From Oikopleura dioica (taxonomy: Eukaryota > Chordata > Appendicularia > Copelata > Oikopleuridae), in assembly GCA_907165135.1 (NCBI GenBank), contig OU015569.1, forward strand, positions 8,308,501 through 8,372,500: DNA of 64,000 bases. Reading direction: 5' to 3'. Under the pieces are notes generated by a model. It saw only the letters and a program-made list of their open reading frames with translations, made no database searches and was not told the DNA's origin. Positions within the stretch are counted from its first letter, which is position 1, and each line of letters starts with the position of its first letter. Below are positions 31,212-41,344 of this stretch, in pieces. A program made the position numbers and the translations under genes.

Positions 31212-33038
31212 TTAGTAGCTTCCATAGAAAATGTATTGAGTCAAAGTGAGTCCGACGAGAGTTGTAATCGTCCAGTCGTTTTTCAACTCGCTTGTTTCAG
31301 GGCTCCATTGTAATGTTAATCAAATGCCTTCGCAAAATCAGCGATTTAGTAATAAAGCAGAACATCAGAGCCGTTCCTGGAATAAATCTTTCCAACAACC
31401 GCAACTTCAGCATTTTTATGTTCTGCTTCAGTTTTCCACTCGGGTGACCGTCTGTTCACACAGTCAGCAGGTTCATCGGCCTCTGCAGCGTAGATACGTA
31501 AATTGCAGTTGAAAATCACTGCGTCAAGATCGCCAGGTTGAAAAATGTTGAGTTTAAACTCTTCGTGACTGATAAATGCCACATTGAAGAGTGATTTCGC
31601 ATCATCCGTGGGACAGTAGTCAGTAAATAAATCAACGCCCCCACCGGAGCAATCGTAAAGAGCAAATCCAAAGTCAGTAGCGTCGTGAGCAAGCTTGACA
31701 TGCACTTCTGTCCCGACGGCATACTCAGTAGCGTCCGTCGCAGCTGTAAACGTTCCACCGTCATCGACAGTGCCGATCTTTAATAACATCAAAAGTTGCC
31801 GAAAAACTTTTTTATCAGGATAAAGATTTGTTAGTTTAATGTCATTCCTGAAGCTCAATATTCAGAGCAGTTACGATTTCTGCTGCCGTCAGTGTGAAAG
31901 TGATTGTCTCTTCTGTTCCATCATTGTCGACGCTGTTTTCAAGATTGACGCCACTAAATTTTTTCAATTCCAAGTTGTCAGGGTGCCTAATAAAACCATT
32001 TTTTCTAAGTGAAAAAACCGGCAGTACTTACGCCATGAAACAGTCGATCTTGAGTGGTGGCGAAATGTATGAAACGATGGTTCCTCCGACGTCTTGATAA
32101 TGATGGCCGTAGATGGAAACCGTCGTGCCAGAAGAATCAGTCTCTGTTTCGACAGTCCCACATTCATCAAAAGCAATATTGATTAGGCCTTCCGAATCAA
32201 ACTGACAATTTTCGTGAAGACTGGCGATAGTAGTTGCGTGGTCTGATGCCAAAACTTTTGGGCTGGACACGTAGACGCCAGTGTAGTCGTCCGGAAGAGC
32301 CGGGTATCGTTCTGCTCGGCAACTGTCACTGATTCCAATCGAAAACCCACTTTGAATGCTGCAGGAGCCGCTGAAAAGAGCACACTCTCCAGTGCTTGTT
32401 CCTCCATTTAATGCAGGTCTGCAAATAAAATGATTTTCTTCTGAGCATTGTTCTGTCGACCATGTTCCATCATTGTGACTCATTGTAGCGCAATCATTGC
32501 TGAAAATTGTTTATTAAAAATTGTTTTATAAAGATGATAGCCTATCCTTTCATGAATATAAAAAATATATTATCATAACTATAAGAAATATTATTACAAT
32601 AATGCCATCTTTACCTTCCAGGTTGTCCATCTGCCCAATTAAACCATGTGATGTCTACACCCTGTGTGTCACGCCATTGGGAGTCAGCGTTATTTTTCGT
32701 AATGCCTATCAAAATTTTAATTGGTATCTAATTTGCCATCATCTTTTTTAAAAGCTTACCAATAAGAATAGGACCAGGTTTGCCAGTCGAGGCGAAAAAA
32801 GTTTTCAAATCTTCATTATCTGAGGACGAGCGTGGAACTGCTACGACTTTATTCAATGCATCACATGATACTTCAGCATCCTGTAAATCACGTGGATTGG
32901 TAGGCACCTCCTCATTTTCGCCTATATTACTTTTTATTTCATCAGTTGGACGATAATTTCATACCTTTTGCTACTTGAAGTAGCAGAAAAATCAGCACTT
33001 GCCGTAGATTCATCTTTCGTTAATACAAATGGTAGCAT
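31212..33038 (-). CDS. C-type lectin plus zona pellucida domain membrane protein
   Basis: Minus strand. The N-terminal exons give a partial C-type lectin domain (ITWFNWADGQPGS, GTWSTEQCSEENHFICRPAL). It is followed by a ZP module (CQFDSEGLINIAFDECGTVE, YISPPLKIDCFM, then FTLTAAEIVTALNIE and LFNVAFISHEEFKLNIFQ), with CSGGGVDLFTDYCP and a RR dibasic cleavage-like site (NRRSPEW). Splicing the last long exon over a 77 bp intron in phase 0 to a short terminal exon gives LKNDWTITTLVGLTLTQYIF, a C-terminal membrane segment ending at TAA 31212. ZP proteins polymerise into extracellular coats, so an egg coat or matrix role is likely. The first exon (33038-32965) is weak: no clear signal peptide and a one-base phase clash. 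Confidence 0.7.
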
Positions 33039-33273
33039 TTTGTTTCGAAAATAACACGTGTTCTAGAACTGAAGCTAAGTTTTGAACTTTGTTCATTTTT
33101 ATCCGCTTGAATACGGTGGGAAGGATTCAAAGCGTGGACTTTGAATACTTGCTAGAAATTCGATCGCTAATCATCGGCTTTGCCCTCTCACTCGTGATGT
33201 TCATAAGGTTTATAAGTTGATTTACCATCAGAATTCACGATTTGGGAAAAACGTGAGCTCCAAAAATATAGAG

Positions 33274-34003
33274 ATGAAAATAACTCCGCTTTTGATACAT
33301 CTGGGCACTGTTTCCCCTTCTAGCTATCACATGGAAAGATTCGAGCTGCGAGAAGAAATCATCTACCCGCAAAATCATGTGACTACGACGGAAGAGCCGC
33401 CTAAGTGAGAGTTCTTTAAGATCATTGATCTAACATCACTTGTAATTTATAAGTTATAAATCATAAGTTATGATTTTTTCTATGAATGTCTTAATTCACG
33501 AAGATAAAAAAGTGAACTATTACCAGGAAACGCCACTGGAAAAGCTTAAGAAAAAATATGAAGAAGCGGCTCTTAATTACATGCACAAAGTTAAAGAATG
33601 CCAAAATGGGAGTGAAAAGGCGGATGAGAAACTTTTTGTTCTCGATCAGAAGCTGTCGCAGGCAATTAACGGCTGTAATCAAGAAAAAGATTCGAAATAA
33701 CCGTCGAATAATTTCATCAACTAATTTCAATTTTGAATTTTTCTCAGTGAAGGATGGAACCGCGTCTCAAGCAACAATTGATGAGCAACCCTGCAAGAAG
33801 AAAAAATCATTCAAGGAAAAAATCAAGAAAATCTCGGGAAAAGATGCGAAATGTCAAAGAAAGATCACCAAATTAGAGGAGAGGAGGAATGCGATCGCGG
33901 CCGAAATTCAAACTCTCAGTAAGAACTCACAAGAGTTCTTGCAATTATCCTCATTCTGAAAACAGATATTCAGAACGGCTTTACATATTTGCTTTTTCGC
34001 TGA
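33274..34003 (+). CDS. short Lys-rich coiled-coil protein with possible signal peptide
   Basis: Exon 33274-33404 (MKITPLLIHLGTVSPSS...) may be a weak signal peptide. A second exon from 33468 encodes NYYQETPLEKLKKKYEEAAL and LDQKLSQAING. It is followed by a Lys-rich exon (KKKKSFKEKIKKISGKDAKC, KITKLEERRNAIAAEIQTL) and a last exon from 33966 ending FTYLLFR, with TGA 34001-34003 directly before AATAAA. The T6 run at 33474-33479 must lose one T, and the second intron seems to need a GC donor (near 33671). It is neighbour to, and similar in style to, the larger coiled-coil gene that follows. Function unknown. Confidence 0.5.
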
Positions 34004-34375
34004 AATAAATGATATTGAAACTTGACAGTTTTTTTTTAATAGGCGGCGATTTTTAAAAGCGTGTTCGTGGTTGATACTTTTTACTTTTATAATCATTTAA
34101 CAGCCGCTAATGAAACTATTAAATGGTCTGAAAACATGACACGGTGTAAAAAATCGCGTGAGGGCGCACACGCACATGCGCCAGTTTAAGTATTTCAAAG
34201 AAGTTTTCGCTCTTTTGTTAGAGCGCTTTTCAAAAAGGCCATACATTGGTCATTTCTACATTCATATAATTTCATTCAAGAATTTTTTTTTCATCAATAC
34301 GAGAACCTAATCGTAGGAAGAGATCGAGATTTTGAGAAAATACACGAACGCAAAGCAACTTATCAATGCGACTCC

Positions 34376-37300
34376 TCGTTGTCTTCATCATCGGATACGT
34401 TTTAGCCAAGAAGTCACAGCTCGTGTGTACGTCTGCCACCGATATAAAAGACTGTATTTTCAAAAATGAAGGAATCGGCTTAAGATCACTCGAATTTCAG
34501 TGAAGGTTATGGCGACGTTTAAGCGTCTATTTGCGGATTCCAATAAGATCGAATAATGGAGTTAACAAAGAAAAATGACCTTGTTTGGGATAAAGCAGTG
34601 CAAATCATGCTCACCGTAGAGTCCCTGCAGAAGAATATTACAAGCAAGGAGGATCTTGCCAAGGCTATACAGAAGTTTTCATTCAGCGACGGGATTATCT
34701 TCGAACAGAATGAGATCAAGGTAAACTAGCACAGCGTTTTCGTTGCGCGAGGATAGTAACTAACTTATAAATAGATGTAACAGATGATTGTACGTAAAAT
34801 TGTGTCATTTGTCGGCTGTCTTTCTCGACAATTATCTCCCTTAGCCTTTAATGATGGCAATTTCAACTTTCAAACTTGGCTCGCTTCCGGGCGCATGCAC
34901 CTGTCCAGTCTGCATCATTCCGCCAACAGAGCGTTTTACGATAGAATCACTATTTATTTTCTGGCATGGCTCACTTGAGTTTTAGTTATTATCTTTTTCC
35001 TTGCAACTTATCGGAACAAATTTATTTTTCGTGGATGGATATTTATCCATTGTTCTTTCTAAAAGTCTTTTTTCAAAGAAAATCATTTGTGTTTAAAATT
35101 ACATTCTTCTTGATTTACTATCAAGTGCAGAGCTACTTCCGGCAGGTGTCCAGACAGCGGGGTTTTTGTGTGAAGTCTCTGACGTAAAATATTTTCGTTT
35201 CTTGGCCCGGGGAAGATCAGTTTTTCGCAGTCACACAAGACTAATACTATTAGCAGTCATTATACTATCGGTATTAAGGCCCGCGTAAAGAATCAGGAAG
35301 ACCTATTGTTGAGCATGGAAAAACAGGCTCAGGAAACTCAGGCTGGCCTGGCTCACTTAGCTTTGAAAAATGAAGCAATGGAAAGAACGCTAGAATCTGC
35401 ACACGATCAATCCGAAACTAAACTTGGAGAATATCTGCAAAAGCTGGAAAAGAAGTCGCGTAAGCTTCATGAAAAACACAGTACTCTTCTTTCAAGTACC
35501 GTGAATGCTGCAAACTCCAAAATCGAAAATGCAATAGCGAGAATTAATGAAACAGAAACCAGAATACGGTAGGATTCTCTTTTGAGAATAAGAATGAAAG
35601 GGGATTAAGAATGGTAAATCGTCAGACAACTATGCTCGAAGATGCGATCAATGCTGAGAAAAAACGACATCATGAGGTTCTACTGATTAGTATTAATATT
35701 ATATTAACATCTTTTTACAAGGAAATACAGAGATTACAGGCTTCTATCGTCGACAATGAAAGACTTGCAAGCGTTCAGGAAAATGTCAACTTGCTTCAGG
35801 TAAACTTTATTTGAAAGTCTAGTTTCACTTTGATTTTAGAAAGATCTTAGCAATCTGCGAAAGGAGCTCGATGGAAGTCTGGATAAAGAAACTCCTCCGA
35901 GGTAAATGATCAAGCAGAAAACTAGCTTATGAACGAAACCTCGTAGCTTACAAAAACTCGAATACCGCGTCGCAACAATGACGGGACAATTGAACCGCGA
36001 AAGGACCGAGGCCGAACACAAAGTGAAATCGCTGACAAGTTGGATCAAAAAGATTTTCGCCGGCGTCAAAAAGGACTTTGAAGGACATTCAGCGATTCTC
36101 AGGTAATTTTCCGGGTCCTAACGGTCAAAATTATTAACGAGTGTCCTCGTTGCACCGCGGGAACATCAATAGTAAAATTTTCATTTGAAGCGAAAAATTT
36201 ATTACCGCTCATTCTTTGAAAGTTACTCATAAAAAACCATATCCATTTTAAAGTGTCACTGAGAAATTCCAGTAATTATGCAATCAAACGGAACAAATAT
36301 TACTGAGACTATGTATTCTTTACGTTCTATGACAGTGTCTATGCTCTGTACATGCTAAAATCGGAGATAAGATATCTCAATATAGTACCAATTTGATCAC
36401 GCGAGAGGGTCAGTTATCTTCAAGAGGGGAAAAGAAAGGATCTTACAGTGCAAGACTTACACAAAAAAGACATCGCCCGCAACAGGTATATCGTGATCAT
36501 CGCAAATTCGAGAATCGTCACGACTTGTACGAGTTGCTCTGTCACCAGTCCTAAATGTATGATTTTACTAAATAAATCATCAAGGGTTCTTTTTACCTTC
36601 GCGATTGGTTGTTGTATCCTGGAAAAGCCCGATCTGGGATAGTAGCGCAAGAGCTCATTCGTCTTTCTCGTCTCCGATCATCCAACCTCTAAAATTTAAG
36701 TTCAACTTTAATACAATGAAGGATATCTTGATTGAGCGTTACTTACGAAGTAAATACACAGTCCAAATCCACAGACAATTGCTAAAAGCAGGAGGACGAG
36801 GGCAATACCAATAATTGTTATTATGTACGGTCCGAACTCTCCAGCTGAATAAAGAGCATGATTTTTTTCATCCAGTTAGGAAATATTACCATAATAGATA
36901 TCCAATCGACAAGCAAAGTCGCTAGCCTCACAGAGCGCTGGAGTCGCTAAAAATTTTATTTATTTCTAAAATCATCAGGACGAAAGTACTCGGGGGTATT
37001 GTTGGGAGAGCAGGACGTAGATGCCCACTGACACCTTGATGGAACAGTTCAAGAGGCATTTTCGTTTATTTTCAAAGTCTCTTTCAAATAACTGATATTT
37101 TGGTCTTGATGATTCTTGCAAAATGAATTATCAAGAGTGAGGAAACTGGAGCGCGATTCAAAATTTTGCGATAGGAATGCTCCTGAATCACCCACCCCTT
37201 GATTCAGGATTCCTGATGAACCGGCGACGACTCCTCAAATGGGTCGGTCTAAAATGGTCAAAGGGGCCCCAAAGCTTAGAGTTAACTTGATAACATCAAA

Positions 37301-38690
37301 ATTGTCTTTGATAATTTAGTCATAGAAACGGGGTTCTCCGCTTTGTGTTGGTGCTAAAAACTCACAGTGGCCAAGTACGGGCAGGTGTCAAGCTGTGCAA
37401 ATAGGATGCAACGGACCCACCGACACGCGTAACCTGTTGCGATGTCCTGCAGAGACTGGTCCTAGCACCAATTTCGAGCAACGCTCGGTGTGAGATCGCT
37501 TCAAAATCAGCAAGCTAAGCCGAGGATAAGTTCAAAAGTGAAGTTTTAAAAGAGTAAAAATTGGAATTTCATAAAATCAATTACCTTGTAAATTACCTCG
37601 TAATTTTTTTTTTGTAGATTTTGATTCTGAGGCCGAAAATAATTTTATCTAACCAAAGCTCACCTAAGCCTGCCCTAGACAAGAAAGTTCGGGTACCAAT
37701 TGGTACTGTCTGCTCAAAATATAGTCCAGGAAAATGTTTCAAGGCAAAAAGAGCAGATTATAGATAGCGATACCGTTTCTTATATTTTTATATTCTTGCC
37801 AACCGAGGCTCTCAGAAGTTGAGAGCATTTTGCAAGACCTGTTCGACCCTGTTGGTAAACCCAGGCTGCGCATTATGAAACTCTGGGTTGGTAAACCTAG
37901 GTGACCGCATGCCACCTTAATCTTCGCTTATAAAAAATATTTTTCATGACTTTATTATGACCCAGGGAATCTAGATTTTTATGACGATTTTGGGGTTCAT
38001 AATCGAAATCTCCGTAAAAAATAAACATATAAGGCGAAATTTCATAAAATTTCAATCTTTATTCTTTATATCTTCACTTTTAACCGGCTGAGCTTGATCC
38101 GATTTTGCAGCTCAGTTCCCCTTATTTATGTTAACATTGGCTCAATCCATCTCACACCGAGCCTTGCTCAGAGTTGGTGCTAGGAAAAGTCTCTGCGGGA
38201 CTTCGCAGTGCGTAGCACATGTCGGTGAGCCCCTTGCATCCTATTTGCACAGCTTGATACCTTGCCCGTACCTGGCCACTGTGAGTTTTTAGCACCAACA
38301 CAAAGCGGAGTGAGCCATAGAAACTCTTCCATAAGAAATTCGCATGATAATCCTTTAAAACAGACATGGTAAACTTATTTCTTAGCAACATTACTGCGCA
38401 ACAAGAAAAGATCGACGAAGATATGAATTCTTTGAAGATCGCCATCGAGAAAACATTAGACGATTCAAATGACCTCAGGAGGAAGCTCGTTCAAAATGAT
38501 AAAGACCGGGACTTGCGGCTTGCCAAACTAGGTGAAATAGGAAATTTGACTGCGTTTCTAACTGTTCTCAGAACTAACCGTGAAAAACAAAGATGACATC
38601 GCCGATCTGTCGGAACGTATCTACAAAATGGAAATTTTGGAGAAGAAACTTCGAAACCATCCCGAGCTCAAAGAACTAATTGGAGGCTAA
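34376..38690 (+). CDS. secreted long coiled-coil protein with a 2.3 kb intron
   Basis: Signal peptide MRLLVVFIIGYVLAKKSQLV and a Cys pair (VCTSATDIKDCIF) start the gene. Helical exons follow: ~34558-34720 (KAIQKFSFSDGIIFEQNEIK), 35291-35568, 35610-35676, 35722-35799, 35840-35901, 35947-36102, 38386-38531 and 38572-38690. From 35291 onward all phases close, including AG|C across 36103-38385 (2283 bp). The protein is an almost continuous coiled coil (QAQETQAGLAHLALKNEAME, ITAQQEKIDEDMNSLKIAIE, KNKDDIADLSERIYKMEILE) ending KELIGG. Two introns are large for this genome: 34721-35290 (570 bp) and the 2283 bp one, which carries an antisense gene and a transposon. Only the first exon junction is unresolved. 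Likely an extracellular structural protein; no family recognised. AATAAA follows the stop. Confidence 0.7.
36457..37059 (-). CDS. small single-pass membrane protein nested antisense in an intron
   Basis: On the minus strand a membrane exon (GEFGPYIITIIGIALVLLLL then AIVCGFGLCIYF) is spliced in phase 0 to an Arg-rich juxtamembrane tail (RLDDRRRERRMSSCATIPDR, AFPGYNNQSRR). The tail is spliced again in phase 2 to TGDRATRTSRDDSRICDDHD...VFFV with TAA at 36457. An upstream exon (36946-36889) encodes either a Cys-containing ectodomain (LCEASDFACRLEYLL) or another frame, and ATG 37059 (MPLELFHQ) is a possible start. The 5' half is uncertain by one base. The consecutive GT-AG sites, the stop-transfer charge after the helix and the open tail make chance unlikely. 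Function unknown. Confidence 0.5.
37330..37590 (+). repeat. left terminal inverted repeat of the fold-back element
   Basis: Pairs with 38035-38315 in inverted orientation; the first ~170 bp are about 80 percent alike by eye and the inner part is weaker (AAGTGAAG and AATTTCATAAAAT blocks shared). Confidence 0.7.
38035..38315 (-). repeat. right terminal inverted repeat of the fold-back element
   Basis: Inverted counterpart of 37330-37590. The outermost bases differ (GGGGTTCTCCG against GCTCACTCCG read inward), so the ends have decayed or the termini are slightly inside. Confidence 0.7.
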
Positions 38691-38767
38691 ACTTTTTTTT
38701 GACCCTTTAAAAATTCTATAAAGCACTGCCAATAAAATAAATTCTGCACGAGAAACAAGTCCGACTT

Positions 38768-38980
38768 TCATTCCATTCGTGCTTTTTGAACAAGGAGCCA
38801 AGATTGCGCAAATAGCCAATCAAGCTTTCTGAATGTGACACTAGCTACTAGAGAGTTCGTAAATGTTAAAAGCATAACATGAAGGTAAGGCATTCTAGCG
38901 AAGCGTACGTCATCATTATTCTCGTAGATTTTGTTCGTGGCCCCTTTGAGTGCTGGGTCTGGAAATAGTTCAAGGGTCAC
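38768..38980 (-). CDS. possible 70-residue protein with a hydrophobic segment
   Basis: A complete minus-strand frame starts MTLELFPDPALKGATNKIYE, has a hydrophobic stretch (MPYLHVMLLTFTNSLVASV) and ends SWLLVQKARME. It lies between the 3' end of the coiled-coil gene and the first exons of GLT1D1, opposite to both. No domain and no polyadenylation signal in the right place, so a chance frame is possible. Confidence 0.25.
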   Translation of the reverse strand: MTLELFPDPALKGATNKIYENNDDVRFARMPYLHVMLLTFTNSLVASVTFRKLDWLFAQSWLLVQKARME

Positions 38981-39039
38981 AAAAGTAAATAAAAGTACCT
39001 ATCGTCTACTATATCTGTTAGTAACAACCGTTTCTGTCT

Positions 39040-40115
39040 ATTATCTCAATTCTGAGACCTGAAAAGTACGACGTCCAAACGCATTTGTAGCTTCCTCAAT
39101 TCTGCGAATCATGAAGTCGAGCTTGTTAACGCCCTTGAAAACCCCTGTTTTCAGGTAAAAAAAAAGCTAAGAACGAAGTGTCAACGTAAGAAAGATTGAG
39201 GGTACTTACGACTTGGGCATTCTCCTCCACGCCTTCAAAGCGGGTTCCTTTTGGCAAAAAGCAGGACTCTCGATTCCTTACATCGTTATCTATGGTGGAA
39301 CGGACTTGAATATTGATGTTACAACGGATCACAAAGCATCTCTTATAGAAAACATTGTTACAAAAGCAATGAAACGGATCTGTTTTACGAAAGATTTCGT
39401 TCAACTGGCAAGCACCCGCTGGCCCTCAATAACACACTCTTTTCAAGGTAAGACTGTTTCGGAAAACTCTTCTAGTTTTTAGCTCAATCAATAAATCTGC
39501 CCCAATGCCACGAGAATTTCGTTTACAGTCGTCGATCAGAGCTTGTCATTGTCGCAGGACTGAGGTATTGCTTTCTGCCTGGATAAAATAAAAGTGTGTT
39601 GAAGACCTGTAAAAGACATCCACTTCGGAATAGATTGCTTCGAGAAACTGAGAGAAGATTCAACGAGGAACCATTTGAGATTAATGATTATTGGACCCGC
39701 AGTGGATCCGGTTTACGCTGAAGCAGTTTTCGCAAGGATTGAAAAATCTACCAACATCGAGTATATTCCCTTCCTGGAACAAGAAAAGCTATTTGAAAGA
39801 GTCTCCCGAGCACTTTGCAGCATAAACAGTTCTTTGTCAGAAGGGCAATCTGCAGCTATACTTGAAAGCATGGCCCTTGGAGTTCCTGTCCTAGCGCGAA
39901 ACATTGGCGGGAATAGATTCATAGAAGCAACGAACACACTTTACGATTGTCCGATTACATTCTGCCAAAGATTTGAAGAGACCTGCTCGAACGAAATCAG
40001 ATGGAAAAAGACCTCTGAAGACTGCGTTAATTTTGTCAAGAAAAACCACTCTCCTAATGCTGAACGAGATTTTTATTTAAATGTCATAGACGAAGCCAAA
40101 AAAACTAAATTATAG
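39040..40115 (+). CDS. GLT1D1: glycosyltransferase 1 domain-containing protein 1
   Basis: Exons ~39040-39154, 39195-39447, 39483-39564 and 39605-40115. The GT4-type fold is readable end to end against vertebrate GLT1D1: SILRP at the N-terminus, KRICSFLNSANHEVELVNAL, YDLGILLHAFKAG, PYIVIYGGTDLN, LVIVAGLR, VKDIHFGIDCFEKLREDSTR, LMIIGPAVDPVYAEAVFARI, and the nucleotide-sugar C-terminal motif SSLSEGQSAAILESMALGVP followed by LARNIGGN. The substrate of this family is not established. The frame between SILRP and STTSKR is off by one base at an A4 run near 39062, and the initiating exon upstream was not found. AATAAA lies about 30 bp after the stop. Confidence 0.85.
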
Positions 40116-40172
40116 CCAAAATATCTTTCCTGACAAGTTTCAAGCAATAAATATTACAAACCACAAAAGAGT

Positions 40173-40514
40173 TTATTTGATAGAGAGCCAAAGAAAAATC
40201 TTTTCTTTCAGTGAGAGTGTTTGACTGTTACTGGTACATTGAAAAGATTTAGAAGTTGTTTTTGCATTTCTAAGATTATTTTCCTTCAGCAGGACAGGTG
40301 CAGTCTTCGTAATAATTTTATACTTTCTCTGGCTAGGATAACGTTCTAGGCGGGCTTCCCAAGATGATATAAGCTCCGAAGCGTGGGTAGAAATATCTTT
40401 TTTCGTGGAAGAAAGTCTTCTCCCATCAACAATCCTCTTAACAGTTCTCATCACTCTCATAAGGAATAAATATGAAAAACGTGTACGTAGGCGAAATAAA
40501 TACGACGGTTTCAT
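40173..40514 (-). CDS. unrecognised 113-residue basic protein
   Basis: A single-exon minus-strand frame begins MKPSYLFRLRTRFSYLFLMR and continues basic and Ser-rich (HASELISSWEARLERYPSQR, KTTSKSFQCTSNSQTLSLKE), ending LWLSIK at 40173. The AATAAA complement (TTTATT at 40172-40177) overlaps the stop, and the gene converges tightly on GLT1D1, which supports a real transcript. The start could carry a mitochondrial presequence (basic, hydrophobic, no acid in the first 25 residues). No family recognised. Confidence 0.5.
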   Translation of the reverse strand: MKPSYLFRLRTRFSYLFLMRVMRTVKRIVDGRRLSSTKKDISTHASELISSWEARLERYPSQRKYKIITKTAPVLLKENNLRNAKTTSKSFQCTSNSQTLSLKEKIFLWLSIK

Positions 40515-40837
40515 TGTTTTTAACTACAAAAGATTGTTCTCATAAAAACTCTGGACATGTTCAAACATTAAATTCCTCACTGAGGCCTGCATTCCGACTA
40601 GCCAAAAAGTACTGAAATCCTTCTAGATCAAGGTACCGATCGATTCAAGAGTACAGGATATTGGAAAGCAGTTCAAGGTTCTTTCAATTTCAATCTTCGT
40701 CTTTTGGGTAGTCAGCTGGTTGCGGTGGTGTCTAGGAGAGCACCGAAGAGTAAAGTTATCTCTGTCCGTAACTTATGATACTTTATTCTTTCGGGTACTT
40801 TTTCTCTTGAAGTCGCAACATGGCGATTCACAATCGT

Positions 40838-40945
40838 TGGGGTCACCAACGGGCCACCCTCGGCCAATACAACTCACTCGGAGTTTCGAACTCACAACCT
40901 CGAGATTCGTTTCGCTGGGGTCTACCAACGGGCCACTCGGGGCCG
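40838..40945 (-). repeat. tRNA-like (SINE-type) fragment with a duplicated 25 bp motif
   Basis: GGGGTC(A/T)(A/C)CCAACGGGCCAC is present at 40839 and again at 40917, a spacing of 78 bp. Read on the minus strand, TGGCCCGTTGG resembles a polymerase III A box and GTTCGAAAC, about 35 bp on, fits the B box GWTCRANNC. This is the spacing of a tRNA gene or tRNA-derived SINE. No full cloverleaf with a CCA-ready acceptor stem was found, so it is treated as a relic. The region 40515-41344 otherwise holds no gene that I can support. Confidence 0.35.
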
Positions 40946-41344
40946 GGTGCTGGGTCAAAAACGGTCGGTTTATTTACGAGCGAGATCCAAGCGCCCGCTA
41001 AATTTATTTTCGTTCTTTTTATAAAAGTGAATATCTTTTCAATATTCATGAAGATACATAAACAATTTATCTAAAAAATTAAGAGCTCGATAATTAGAGA
41101 TAACTGATGTCTTCGTTGTCGTCATGGAAACAGAAAGATTCGTCCGCAGAGAAATTTTGGAAAGTTACGCTATCAACCGAGAAAATTGAATTTAGGAGTG
41201 GTTTTCTAGAACACGAGGATTTGTTATCATTTTGAATTAAAAAGTAATCAGTTAAAAGGAGTCTCATAAGAGTAGAAGGCTAAAAATGTCAAAAACGGTT
41301 CCCTTCGGCGCCTCAGTAAGTGTTGAAAACCACGAATAGCAGAA

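Larger units (their letters stand above)
37321..38324. mobile_element. fold-back DNA transposon (MULE/MITE-like) with long terminal inverted repeats
   Basis: The sequence from about 37336 (CTCCGCTTTGTGTTGGTGCT...) is repeated in inverted orientation ending at about 38310 (...AGCACCAACACAAAGCGGAG). Similarity runs ~170 bp strongly (shared blocks include AAAACTCACAGTGGCCA, CAAGCTGTGCAAATAGGATG and CTCGGTGTGAGAT) and then weakly to about 37590 and 38035. The nine-base word CATAGAAAC sits at both outer edges (37321-37329 and 38316-38324), as a target-site duplication would. No transposase frame is inside, so it is non-autonomous. Nine-base duplications with long inverted ends suggest Mutator-type mobilisation, an inference. 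It lies inside the 2.3 kb intron of the coiled-coil gene. Confidence 0.75.

Noticed and set aside
34784-35187. Two open frames inside the 570 bp intron of the coiled-coil gene
   Set aside because: Low-complexity hydrophobic translations; the flanking exons join in phase 0 across the region.
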